Assembly: GCF_023715685.1 (NCBI RefSeq) | Contig: NZ_JAMBOQ010000019.1 | Span: 1 to 19,287 of the forward strand | DNA: 19,287 bases | Source of the DNA: Priestia aryabhattai | GTDB taxonomy: Bacteria; Bacillota; Bacilli; Bacillales; Bacillaceae_H | Direction: 5' to 3' | In this document: one piece after another, positions 6,867 to 15,646 of the stretch | Layout: every line of letters begins with the position of its first letter | Numbering within the stretch: position 1 is the first letter of the stretch | Position numbers and translations under genes: made by a program | The notes under the pieces: generated by a model | The model's input: only the letters and a program-made list of their open reading frames with translations | Told to the model about the DNA's origin: nothing | Database searches by the model: none

Positions 6867-7622
6867 ATGACCGAACAAGAAATGTCAATATATGATCATA
6901 TAGGAGAGCTGCGAAAACGCATTTTAATTGTTTTATTTTTCTTTGTCATTGCCACAGTCGTCGGCTTTTTCATAGCGGATAAGGTAATTGTCTATTTACA
7001 GCATGCTGATGAGGCAAAAAATTTAACGATGAATGCATTTAGGTTAACAGATCCAGTCAAGATTTATATGCAATTTGCTGTTATTATCGGCTGTGTACTT
7101 GCAGCTCCTGTTGCACTGTATCAACTTTGGGCATTTATTAGTCCTGGTTTATATGAAAAAGAGCGTAAGGTAACGCTTGGATATATTCCTGTTTCCATTT
7201 TTCTCTTTATTGGCGGCGTCTCTTTTTCTTATTTTGTGTTGTTTCCATTTGTCGTCGATTTTATGACGCGCGTTTCTGATGAGCTGAATGTAAACCAAGT
7301 GATTGGCATTAATGAATACTTTTCTTTTTTAATGCAGCTTACACTGCCATTTGGCTTGTTGTTTCAGCTTCCTGTCGTCGTTATGTTTTTGACGCGATTA
7401 GGAATTATAACACCTATGTTTTTATCTCAAATTCGAAAGTATGCCTATTTTGTACTGCTAGTTATTGCTGCGCTCATTACACCACCGGAATTGCTTTCGC
7501 ATATGATGGTGACAGTGCCGCTCTTAATTTTGTATGAAATTAGCATCATTATTTCCCGCATTTCGTATCGCAAAGTGCTAAAGGCAAGGGCAGAGCAGGA
7601 ACGAGAAGATGTAAGTATGTAA
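6867..7622 (+). CDS. tatC: twin-arginine translocase subunit TatC
   Basis: TatC is the polytopic receptor that binds the twin-arginine signal peptide. The 251-residue sequence has about six hydrophobic segments. The N-terminal cytoplasmic motif HIGELRKR (11-18) carries the Glu14 that contacts the RR signal in homologues. The first periplasmic/TM region holds PVALYQLWAFISPGLYEKER (81-100), the most conserved TatC stretch. The C-terminal part has PFGLLFQLPVVVMFL and ALITPPE. The ATG is preceded by AAAGGGTGAT. Its stop is part of a two-way terminator shared with ydiK. Confidence 0.95.
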   Translation: MTEQEMSIYDHIGELRKRILIVLFFFVIATVVGFFIADKVIVYLQHADEAKNLTMNAFRLTDPVKIYMQFAVIIGCVLAAPVALYQLWAFISPGLYEKERKVTLGYIPVSIFLFIGGVSFSYFVLFPFVVDFMTRVSDELNVNQVIGINEYFSFLMQLTLPFGLLFQLPVVVMFLTRLGIITPMFLSQIRKYAYFVLLVIAALITPPELLSHMMVTVPLLILYEISIIISRISYRKVLKARAEQEREDVSM

Positions 7623-7649
7623 AAAAACCACTGAAACAGTGGTTTTTTT
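7621..7649. terminator. bidirectional terminator between tatC and ydiK
   Basis: Seven As plus CCACTG (7621-7633) pair with CAGTGG plus seven Ts (7637-7649) around an AAA loop: a perfect 13-bp stem with a T run in both directions. It overlaps the TAA codons of both converging genes. Confidence 0.92.
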
Positions 7650-7875
7650 ATTTAGATGAATCATCTTGGTTTTTATATTGCTGCTGCAACTTTTTAATTT
7701 TATAGTGCAAGATAAAGATGCGAACGGCAAATCTGAAATCGAATGCGGCTACGAGTGCAAATAAGATTGTGGGGAAATTCCAAACGGTTTCCTGAGCATT
7801 TTGAATAGCCAGGTAGGTAAATAAAATCCCCATAATAATATAAATAAACCCTCGTGTTAAAGGGATATTCTTCAT
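7648..7875 (-). CDS. ydiK: small two-helix membrane protein YdiK
   Basis: A 75-residue protein of unknown function. Two hydrophobic helices are visible, about residues 8-25 (FIYIIMGILFTYLAIQ) and 33-55, followed by a basic, glutamine-rich tail. It corresponds by position and character to B. subtilis YdiK, which is a little shorter. Its ATG overlaps the TGA of ydiL (ATGA), so the two are translationally coupled and probably cotranscribed. A partner or assistant of the YdiL protease is possible from context only. Confidence 0.75.
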   Translation of the reverse strand: MKNIPLTRGFIYIIMGILFTYLAIQNAQETVWNFPTILFALVAAFDFRFAVRIFILHYKIKKLQQQYKNQDDSSK

Positions 7876-8600
7876 AAAAACATGCCTCCAAAAATAAACT
7901 GCATTTGTTCTGCTTGTTTTTGCATTTCTGTAATTTTATCTAAAAAGACAGTTTGAGATAAAATTACGATTGTGTTCATCAACACATGAGCAATAATAGG
8001 TACAACAATTAGTTTCGTTCTTGCATAAAGGAATGCAAATACAAATCCCATGGCTGTATACACGAGTAAATGTTTGAAATCCCAGTGTACCGCAGCGAAA
8101 ATAAGGGAACTAATAAATGCAGAGATAAAGAAATTGTATCGTTTGTGAAGAGAGCCGAAAATAATTTTTCGGAAAATAATCTCTTCTAGAATTGGTCCAA
8201 TAACAGAGGTAACCACAATTAGGAAAGGTGTTGCTTTAACAAGATTAACAATATTTTGTGTGTTTTCAGATACTTGAGTAATGCCAAGAGCGTGCTCAAC
8301 CATACCTGCTACAGCTTGACCAGCCATAGCCAGAAACACACCAAGGACTGACCAGACAACAGCAATCGTTTTTCCAGCATGTTCAATACGCATGGACATG
8401 TCACGGCGCAGCAGCAGTAAGACAATAAGTAAACCAAGGATAAAGCTAATGATGGTCCAATAAGTCAAAAGCATGACATTCGCTGTCCGAACTGGATATT
8501 GATCAAACATTCCTGTTAACTTTAACAGCGGTATACCAACAACTCCTGAAAACTGCATAAGGATGTAGGTGAGGATAACATACCAATAACGTTTTTCCAA
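7872..8600 (-). CDS. ydiL: CPBP-family intramembrane metalloprotease YdiL
   Basis: A 242-residue membrane protein with several hydrophobic helices and the CAAX protease/bacteriocin-processing (CPBP, Abi) motifs in order: E139-E140-IIF-R144, a histidine in the next helix (FAAVH172W), and H205-VLM-N209. These are the glutamate and histidine residues expected to bind metal in Rce1-like proteases. The substrate is unknown. The reading frame begins with TTG at 8600; AAAGGAG lies 9 nt upstream and no better start is in frame, so TTG is accepted. ydiK follows with a 4-bp overlap. Confidence 0.85.
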   Translation of the reverse strand: MEKRYWYVILTYILMQFSGVVGIPLLKLTGMFDQYPVRTANVMLLTYWTIISFILGLLIVLLLLRRDMSMRIEHAGKTIAVVWSVLGVFLAMAGQAVAGMVEHALGITQVSENTQNIVNLVKATPFLIVVTSVIGPILEEIIFRKIIFGSLHKRYNFFISAFISSLIFAAVHWDFKHLLVYTAMGFVFAFLYARTKLIVVPIIAHVLMNTIVILSQTVFLDKITEMQKQAEQMQFIFGGMFL

Positions 8601-8679
8601 TCTTCTATACTCCTTTAAAAGGTTTTTATGTATATATGTCGAAGAAGTACTGTAAAGTTAGTAATTTCTTCTTGCTCGT

Positions 8680-8688
8680 ATTGTAACA
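8680..8688 (-). promoter_or_regulatory. possible extended -10 promoter of ydiL-ydiK
   Basis: Minus-strand TG-T-TACAAT forms an extended -10, placing a start near 8673 and a leader of about 70 nt. No convincing -35 hexamer is present. Confidence 0.4.
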
Positions 8689-8794
8689 TACATATTATTG
8701 AACAGAGAAAAGAATGCTTTATTTCTCAAAATCGTCGAAATCTAAGGCTATTATATGTAGTTTTCGTAAATTTTAAATTTTTTTTGTTTAATAC

Positions 8795-8824
8795 TTGCAA
8801 AAAAAACCCACTTTGTTTTAATAT
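8795..8824 (+). promoter_or_regulatory. sigma-A promoter of groES-groEL
   Basis: TTGCAA (8795-8800) and TAATAT (8819-8824) are 18 nt apart, just before the CIRCE element. A TATAAT at 8822-8827 overlaps but would be 21 nt from the -35. The rest of the ydiL-groES gap (8601-8794) is AT-rich and shows only the ydiL promoter candidate. Confidence 0.7.
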
Positions 8825-8834
8825 AATAATTGTG

Positions 8835-8861
8835 TTAGCACTCGTTGAGGTTGAGTGCTAA
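8835..8861 (+). promoter_or_regulatory. CIRCE operator (HrcA binding site)
   Basis: A perfect inverted repeat TTAGCACTC-N9-GAGTGCTAA, the exact consensus for the heat-shock repressor HrcA. It lies at the expected start of the groES transcript, so it can act as DNA operator and as 5' end of the mRNA. It implies hrcA elsewhere in the genome. Confidence 0.97.
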
Positions 8862-8899
8862 TAAAAATGCAAACATATTATTTGAGGAGGTTGTTTCAC

Positions 8900-9184
8900 T
8901 TGTTAAAGCCATTAGGTGATCGCGTAGTGATTGAACTTGTAAAATCTGAGGAAAAAACAGCAAGCGGTATCGTATTACCGGACAGTGCAAAAGAAAAACC
9001 GCAAGAGGGTAAAATTGTTGCTGTTGGTACTGGCCGAGTATTAGAAAGCGGTGAGCGTGTAGCTTTAGAAGTAGCTGCAGGCGATCGTATCATCTTCTCA
9101 AAATATGCGGGTACTGAAGTGAAATATGAAGGTACTGAATACTTAATTTTACGCGAAAGCGACATTTTAGCTGTAATCGGCTAA
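8900..9184 (+). CDS. groES: co-chaperonin GroES
   Basis: The 10-kDa heptameric lid of the GroEL chamber. Starting at TTG 8900 gives 94 residues beginning [13 protein letters not shown] after the initiator, the B. subtilis length. The mobile-loop region is [20 protein letters not shown] and the C-terminus ends [18 protein letters not shown] is chosen because GAGGAGG lies 9 nt upstream and the conserved LKPLGDR begins here. An in-frame GTG at 8855 lies inside CIRCE and would add 15 unrelated residues. Cotranscribed with groEL, 67 bp downstream, under HrcA/CIRCE control. Confidence 0.97.
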   Translation: MLKPLGDRVVIELVKSEEKTASGIVLPDSAKEKPQEGKIVAVGTGRVLESGERVALEVAAGDRIIFSKYAGTEVKYEGTEYLILRESDILAVIG

Positions 9185-9218
9185 TTTTAACCACAAACTT
9201 ATCATACGTAAAAAATAG

Positions 9219-10883
<1,665 letters not shown>

Positions 10884-10897
10884 TCACTGCCCTACCT

Positions 10898-10934
10898 AAA
10901 AAAGCGACCAAGTACTCACTTGGTCGCTTTTTTG
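10898..10934 (+). terminator. intrinsic terminator of groES-groEL
   Basis: Perfect 11-bp stem AGCGACCAAGT (10903-10913) / ACTTGGTCGCT (10918-10928), ACTC loop, A run before and six Ts after. It would work in both directions. Confidence 0.93.
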
Positions 10935-10948
10935 TGTGCGTTAATATT

Positions 10949-10976
10949 TTCAGATTTTTTTAAAATTTGTTAAGAT
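10949..10976 (+). promoter_or_regulatory. probable promoter of the yeaC-yeaD-yebA operon
   Basis: Extended -10 TG-T-TAAGAT (10968-10976) with a weak TTCAGA (10949-10954) 16 nt upstream of the hexamer. It is followed by a 5'-leader hairpin AAACTCA (11004-11010) / TGAGTTT (11020-11026) that ends just before the ribosome binding site. Confidence 0.5.
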
Positions 10977-11041
10977 AGTACTATGTTTATTGGAAAACTT
11001 ACTAAACTCAAGGCTTAACTGAGTTTTAAGGGGGAGCTTCG

Positions 11042-11992
11042 TTGATTCAGCTGGATCATATTAATAGTAAATTAAACCAAGTATTAGAGAACATCGATCA
11101 AATTGTGATTGGAAAACGTCAGGTATCTACGTTGAGTTTAGTTGCTTTGCTTGCGGAGGGGCATATTTTGCTTGAAGATGTGCCGGGTGTGGGAAAAACG
11201 ATGCTAGTGAAAGCACTGGCCAAATCGATTGATGCGGAATTTAAACGAATTCAATTCACGCCTGATTTACTGCCATCCGATGTAACAGGTGTTTCTATTT
11301 ACAGTCCCAAGGACATGGAATTTCATTTTCGTCCAGGCCCTATCATGAGCCATATTGTACTCGCTGATGAGATTAACAGGACTTCTCCTAAAACACAGTC
11401 GGCGCTTTTAGAAGCAATGGCTGAGCATCATGTAACAACCGATGGTATCACTCGAGAAATTCCAGCGCCTTTTTTTGTGATGGCTACTCAAAATCCTGTT
11501 GATTTTGATGGAACCTATCATTTGCCGGAAGCGCAGCTGGATCGTTTTTTATTTAAATTAAGCATGGGGTATCCTACGCAAGAAGAGGAGCTTCAAATTT
11601 TAAATGGCGTATCCACCCAAATCAATCTTGAAGATGTCAAACCCGTCATGAGCATTCCAGAATTAGTACAGGCTCAAAAAGCGGTAAGCAGTATTTATGT
11701 AGATGATACAATCAAATACTATATCATTGAAATCATTCGTAAAACGCGCTCTCATCCACATGTTTCGTTAGGTATCAGTCCTCGTGGAACAGTTTCCTTT
11801 ATGAAGGCCGTTCAAGCATATGCGTTAGTAAAGGGAAGAGATTACTGTATTCCTGATGATGTTCAAGAGCTTGCTTCGTATGTGTGTGCACATCGACTAA
11901 CTCTAAGACCTGATACTCAGTACAGCGGCTTAACACCGAGTGATGTGATGAAGCAAATTATGGCTGATACGAAAGTACCTGTTAAAAGGTAA
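11042..11992 (+). CDS. yeaC: MoxR-family AAA+ ATPase (YeaC-like)
   Basis: A 316-residue MoxR-type AAA+ protein: chaperone-like ATPases that typically work with DUF58 or VWA-domain partners. Walker A is EDVPGVGKT (45-53) with Lys52, Walker B IVLADEINR with D109-E110, then TSPKTQSALLEAM and sensor-1 FFVMATQNPVDFDGTYHLPEAQLDRFL. The helical lid contains GISPRGTVSFMKA. The start is TTG, with AAGGGGGA 6-7 nt upstream and no ATG nearby that keeps the conserved N-terminus. It is first in a three-gene set with a DUF58 protein and a transglutaminase-like membrane protein, a common bacterial trio. Substrate unknown. Confidence 0.92.
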   Translation: MIQLDHINSKLNQVLENIDQIVIGKRQVSTLSLVALLAEGHILLEDVPGVGKTMLVKALAKSIDAEFKRIQFTPDLLPSDVTGVSIYSPKDMEFHFRPGPIMSHIVLADEINRTSPKTQSALLEAMAEHHVTTDGITREIPAPFFVMATQNPVDFDGTYHLPEAQLDRFLFKLSMGYPTQEEELQILNGVSTQINLEDVKPVMSIPELVQAQKAVSSIYVDDTIKYYIIEIIRKTRSHPHVSLGISPRGTVSFMKAVQAYALVKGRDYCIPDDVQELASYVCAHRLTLRPDTQYSGLTPSDVMKQIMADTKVPVKR

Positions 11993-12003
11993 GAGGATAC
12001 TTT

Positions 12004-13197
12004 ATGAAACAGTATATAAAAGTAATATGGAATAAAGGTAGAGAGTGGTTTGTTTTATTCTGCATCTTTGCTGCTACGTTTTCTTACGCCATGTTTCAAG
12101 GAGGTTTTGTCAGCTGGTTTTTATTTTATAGCTTCTTACCTTTTGGGTTATATGCGGTAGCTGTTTTGCTTTATCCGTTGAAGAAGTGGAATGTTACTCG
12201 TGAGATGAAGCTAAAGCCTCGATTCGCTGGAGATTATCTTTCGTATGACATTCACATTACACGCCCTTCGGCTTTTCCTGTTTATATGGCAGCAGTGAAA
12301 GAAGAGAGCAACATTTTAGATCAAGAAGAAAGAACGATTTATCCGCTTTTTGAGCGAAACGTTGTTATTCCGTACGAAAAATCTTTTGTAGAAAGAGGAG
12401 AATATGAATTTTTTACCGTTTCGATTGAAATTAGTGATTTATTAGGAATTGTAAAAAAGAAGGCGTATTATCCACTGAAGCAGCGGTTTATCGTTTATCC
12501 TCAGATTTATGAGATAGATATCCCGTTTCTTTTAGCAGGAATAGAAGAAGGGAAAAATGAAGTTTCGACGGGAAATCAATCTACCACGTTAGTGACAGGT
12601 ATTAGAGAGTATCAGCCCGGTGACCGATTAGGATCTATCGATTGGAAGGCGACGGCTCGTAAAGCTACGTTGATTTCTAAAGAGTTCGGTCACTATCATG
12701 AACGAAGTATGATTATCATTGCAGATGTTATGACCTCTCTATATTTTGAAGAGCGAATGAGCTTTCTGGCATCTATGCTCATTCATGAAGAAATCAAACG
12801 TAAAAAAGTCGATTTTCTTTTAGCTGGAGATGCTCTTTTTTCGCAGAAAATCTCTGAACAAAATGAGTCTGATAACCTGTTGCATCACTTAGCACGTGCA
12901 AAGCCTATTAGCAATCGAACATTCGAAGTAGAAGTTAAGAACATTGCCATTCAAAAGCAGCATTCTTTTATGGTAATTGTCAGTCAAGTTACAGGGACTC
13001 TTATTGGGCATATTCAATCTAAGCTGAGACCTCATGCTAAGGCATCACTAATTGTCGTTAAAGATGAAGGGGCAGGGCTTAGTGATGAAGAGACAATTAT
13101 TGTAAATGGAATACAATCTTCTGCTTTAACGATTGAAGTCGTTAATATTCATCTCCCTCTATCATCTAAGGAAGTGAGGGCGGAAATAAGTGAATAA
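12004..13197 (+). CDS. yeaD: DUF58 domain membrane protein (YeaD-like)
   Basis: A 397-residue protein with two N-terminal hydrophobic segments (about 14-31 and 35-57) and a cytoplasmic region carrying the DUF58 signature TGIREYQPGDRLGSIDWKAT (198-217, with Arg201, Gly206-Asp207 and Trp214). A VWA-like strand IIIADVM (237-243) follows, with Asp241 in the position of a metal-site acid. DUF58 proteins are predicted partners of MoxR ATPases; direct function is unproven. The ATG is 11 bp after the yeaC stop, with AAGAGG as ribosome site. Its end overlaps the next gene by 8 bp. Confidence 0.9.
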   Translation: MKQYIKVIWNKGREWFVLFCIFAATFSYAMFQGGFVSWFLFYSFLPFGLYAVAVLLYPLKKWNVTREMKLKPRFAGDYLSYDIHITRPSAFPVYMAAVKEESNILDQEERTIYPLFERNVVIPYEKSFVERGEYEFFTVSIEISDLLGIVKKKAYYPLKQRFIVYPQIYEIDIPFLLAGIEEGKNEVSTGNQSTTLVTGIREYQPGDRLGSIDWKATARKATLISKEFGHYHERSMIIIADVMTSLYFEERMSFLASMLIHEEIKRKKVDFLLAGDALFSQKISEQNESDNLLHHLARAKPISNRTFEVEVKNIAIQKQHSFMVIVSQVTGTLIGHIQSKLRPHAKASLIVVKDEGAGLSDEETIIVNGIQSSALTIEVVNIHLPLSSKEVRAEISE

Positions 13198-15382
13198 ATC
13201 AGCTTGGTATGTAAAAAACATCTTATTGTACGCGGGAGCTTTCTTTTTATTAGTGGAATGGCTGCTCCCTTTAAATGAAGTCACTGATACGAATCAAATT
13301 CATTACTTTATTTTGTTTGTTGCTTACTGTTTTTTGGGCTTAACGTTTCGATTGCCGTTTATTGTGATGACGTTAGGAAGCATGTTGTTTATTTTGTTTT
13401 CACTTCACAACCTCTATTTCCAAGGGGCTTTCTTTTCTTCGGAATGGCTTCCGAGACTGCTGGAAATTCTTCAGTCAGATGTACAAAGTATCATGGAGTG
13501 GAATATAGCCAATTTATCATTTGAAATGAGGAGCACCTTGTTTTTTGTGCTGCTGTGGATTATGGCTTATTTAATTCGATACTGGATCTTTTATCAAAAA
13601 AGAATTTTCTTCTTTTTCTTCTTAACCATTTTGTACATTACCGTGTTGGATACATTCTCTACTTACGATGCCGGAGCTGCTATTATTCGCGTAACGATTA
13701 TAGGATTTTTATTAGTAGCAATGCTTCGCATAAATCCTGAACGCATAAAAGCTGCGAGCACTGAGCGTTTAGAAAATAGAAAACGATCGTTTCTTTTTTT
13801 AGGCAGCTTTTTAGCTATCGTCATTGTGCTGGCTTATCTCGCTCCTAAACCAGGGCCGCAGTGGCCGGATCCTGTACCTTTTATTGCAGCGCACACAACA
13901 AATCAAGGGCAGGGAGAATCTGCAAGCGGTCAACGAATTGGCTATGATATGGATGATTCTAAATTGGGTGGATCTTTTGTAAATGATGATACGGTTGTAT
14001 TTACAGCCAAAGTAGAGGATGAGCACTATTGGCGTATTGAAACGAAGGATGTTTATACAGGTAAGGGGTGGGAGCTGTCTAAAGAGGAACAGAAAGTGCC
14101 TTTCAAAGGAAATGAAAACTTACTCCCTCAATATGACTCAAGTGTAGCAGGACAAGTAAGAAAAGCAGAAGTTACCTATTCGCAGCCTTCTGTTCATCTT
14201 ATGCACGTTCCTCAACTGCTATCTCTAACCTTGAAAAATGGCATTCAAACCGATGTTACACCGACAAATGAAAAATTATATCCTTATCAAAATGATAAAC
14301 TTGTTACTGTTCAATCGTATGAGCTGACGTATAAGTATCCTCTGTTTGATATTGGGCTTCTTCAGCAAGCAGAGGAGAAAAAGCCAGAGAGTCTAGAGAA
14401 TAATAACGAATTTGTAGCAAGATATACCCAACTTCCTACTAATTTGCCCAAACGAGTAAAGGATTTAGCTCGTGAGATAATAAAAAATAAAAACAATCGC
14501 TATGAAAAAGCGAAAGCCGTTGAAGAATATTTTCGTTCAAATCCATATGTATATGATACTGAAAATGTTCCAATTCCTACGAAGAATAAAGATTATGTTG
14601 ATCAATTTCTATTTGATACAAAAAGAGGGTACTGTGATAACTTCTCTACTTCTATGGTCGTGCTGCTTCGTTCATTAGATATTCCTGCTAGGTGGGTAAA
14701 GGGCTACACGGAAGGTGATGCCACCGTTATTTCAGGAAGTAGTAAGTGGACAACCTATGAAGTTACACAAAACAATGCTCATTCTTGGGTAGAAGTATAT
14801 TTTCCAGGAGCGGGTTGGGTACCTTTTGAACCAACAAAAAGTTTTTCTAATCCGTATGATTTTGTAGATAGTCAACCTAACAACTCTAGTGAAAATAGTC
14901 AAAAAGAAGAAGAGAAAAAAGAAACGCAAGTGAAGGAGAAGCCTAAGGAAAAAGAGCTTCCCGAACAAGAAGAAAGAGAGAAAGAAAAAACAGCTTCTCT
15001 TCAAAATGCTAAGTTGTCTACGAAGTGGAAAGTGCTTTTCTACGGACTGATTGTAGTTATGTTAATAGTAATATATCTCAATCGATTTAAATGTTTTTTA
15101 CCTTTTTATATCTCTTTTTATAAAAAGAAAGAAGAACCGAAAACCTTTGAATCAGCGTATGCTTTTTTACTTGAAAGACTCGCTGCAAATGGACTAAAGC
15201 GCCAAGAAAGTCAAACGCTTCGCGACTTTGCAGGAGAAGTAGACGAAAAATTAAATACGGTAAATATGCTAAAATTAACGGAAAAATACGAGCGGGTTTT
15301 ATATCGAAATACAGATTCCATAAGAGAATGGAAAGAGTCGATTGAATTGTGGGAAAATTTAATCAAAAAAACGAGTTCTTGA
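13190..15382 (+). CDS. yebA: transglutaminase-like membrane protein (TgpA/YebA-like)
   Basis: A 730-residue protein. The N-terminal part has about six hydrophobic helices (10-220, DUF3488/TgpA type). It is followed by an extracytoplasmic region with a transglutaminase-like core: Cys482 in RGYCDNFSTSM, His531 in NNAHSWVEV and Glu547 in GWVPFEPT. The third residue is often Asp in this fold, so Glu is a point to note. A Lys/Glu-rich linker (~567-601), a membrane helix at ~613-630 and a cytoplasmic DUF4129-like tail complete it. The start is GTG, overlapping yeaD by 8 bp, with GTGAGGG upstream. TgpA relatives are thought to be cell-envelope enzymes; substrate and activity are unknown here. No terminator is visible after it. 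Confidence 0.9.
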   Translation: MNKSAWYVKNILLYAGAFFLLVEWLLPLNEVTDTNQIHYFILFVAYCFLGLTFRLPFIVMTLGSMLFILFSLHNLYFQGAFFSSEWLPRLLEILQSDVQSIMEWNIANLSFEMRSTLFFVLLWIMAYLIRYWIFYQKRIFFFFFLTILYITVLDTFSTYDAGAAIIRVTIIGFLLVAMLRINPERIKAASTERLENRKRSFLFLGSFLAIVIVLAYLAPKPGPQWPDPVPFIAAHTTNQGQGESASGQRIGYDMDDSKLGGSFVNDDTVVFTAKVEDEHYWRIETKDVYTGKGWELSKEEQKVPFKGNENLLPQYDSSVAGQVRKAEVTYSQPSVHLMHVPQLLSLTLKNGIQTDVTPTNEKLYPYQNDKLVTVQSYELTYKYPLFDIGLLQQAEEKKPESLENNNEFVARYTQLPTNLPKRVKDLAREIIKNKNNRYEKAKAVEEYFRSNPYVYDTENVPIPTKNKDYVDQFLFDTKRGYCDNFSTSMVVLLRSLDIPARWVKGYTEGDATVISGSSKWTTYEVTQNNAHSWVEVYFPGAGWVPFEPTKSFSNPYDFVDSQPNNSSENSQKEEEKKETQVKEKPKEKELPEQEEREKEKTASLQNAKLSTKWKVLFYGLIVVMLIVIYLNRFKCFLPFYISFYKKKEEPKTFESAYAFLLERLAANGLKRQESQTLRDFAGEVDEKLNTVNMLKLTEKYERVLYRNTDSIREWKESIELWENLIKKTSS

Positions 15383-15397
15383 CCATTGTTTCGCGGA

Positions 15398-15427
15398 TTG
15401 ATAGAATATTCTCGAACTTAGTATAAA
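15398..15427 (+). promoter_or_regulatory. sigma-A promoter of guaA
   Basis: TTGATA (15398-15403) and TATAAA (15422-15427), 18 nt apart, immediately upstream of the riboswitch. Transcription would start near 15434. Confidence 0.8.
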
Positions 15428-15438
15428 TGTTTTGTATA

Positions 15439-15591
15439 CCTTCATATATCCTCGATAATATGGTTCGAGAGTCTCTACCTGGTCACCTTAAACGATCTGA
15501 CTATGAAGGCAGAACAGTCTATTTGACGATAAACGTCGTGCTCAACTAGACTTCTGCCTTTGTTTTTTGAGGGAGAAGTCTAGTTTTTTTT
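15439..15591 (+). promoter_or_regulatory. guanine-type purine riboswitch controlling guaA
   Basis: The aptamer spans 15439-15509. P1 is CCTTCAT (15439-15445) with ATGAAGG (15503-15509), P2 encloses CTCGA/TCGAG, and the joining segments ATAT and GTCTCTACC and the P3 loop are canonical. The base equivalent to position 74 is C (in GACTATG), so the ligand should be guanine or hypoxanthine rather than adenine. A 12-bp terminator follows (15544-15585). An alternative helix pairs 15506-15521, which includes the P1 3' strand, with 15547-15560, the terminator 5' strand. This predicts ligand-bound termination, an OFF switch for GMP synthesis when guanine is plentiful. Confidence 0.93.
15544..15591 (+). 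terminator. riboswitch terminator upstream of guaA
   Basis: Perfect 12-bp stem AACTAGACTTCT (15544-15555) / AGAAGTCTAGTT (15574-15585) followed by a run of Ts to 15591. It is the OFF-state element of the guaA riboswitch. Confidence 0.93.
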
Positions 15592-15646
15592 ATATTTTAG
15601 GGCATAATAACAAGTGATTATTTACACATTCGGAGAGGTGAACAAG

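Noticed and set aside
8628..8861. Open frame of 77 codons before groES
   Set aside because: It runs through the groES promoter and CIRCE, is cysteine- and phenylalanine-rich, and lacks a ribosome binding site.
8855..8899. N-terminal extension of GroES from a GTG in CIRCE
   Set aside because: The added residues are not GroES-like, and the strong GAGGAGG site points to the TTG at 8900.
14880..14995. Lys/Glu-rich repeat-like stretch in yebA, and the opposite Phe-rich frame
   Set aside because: It is a charged low-complexity linker between the transglutaminase core and the last membrane helix, not a DNA repeat or a gene on the other strand.
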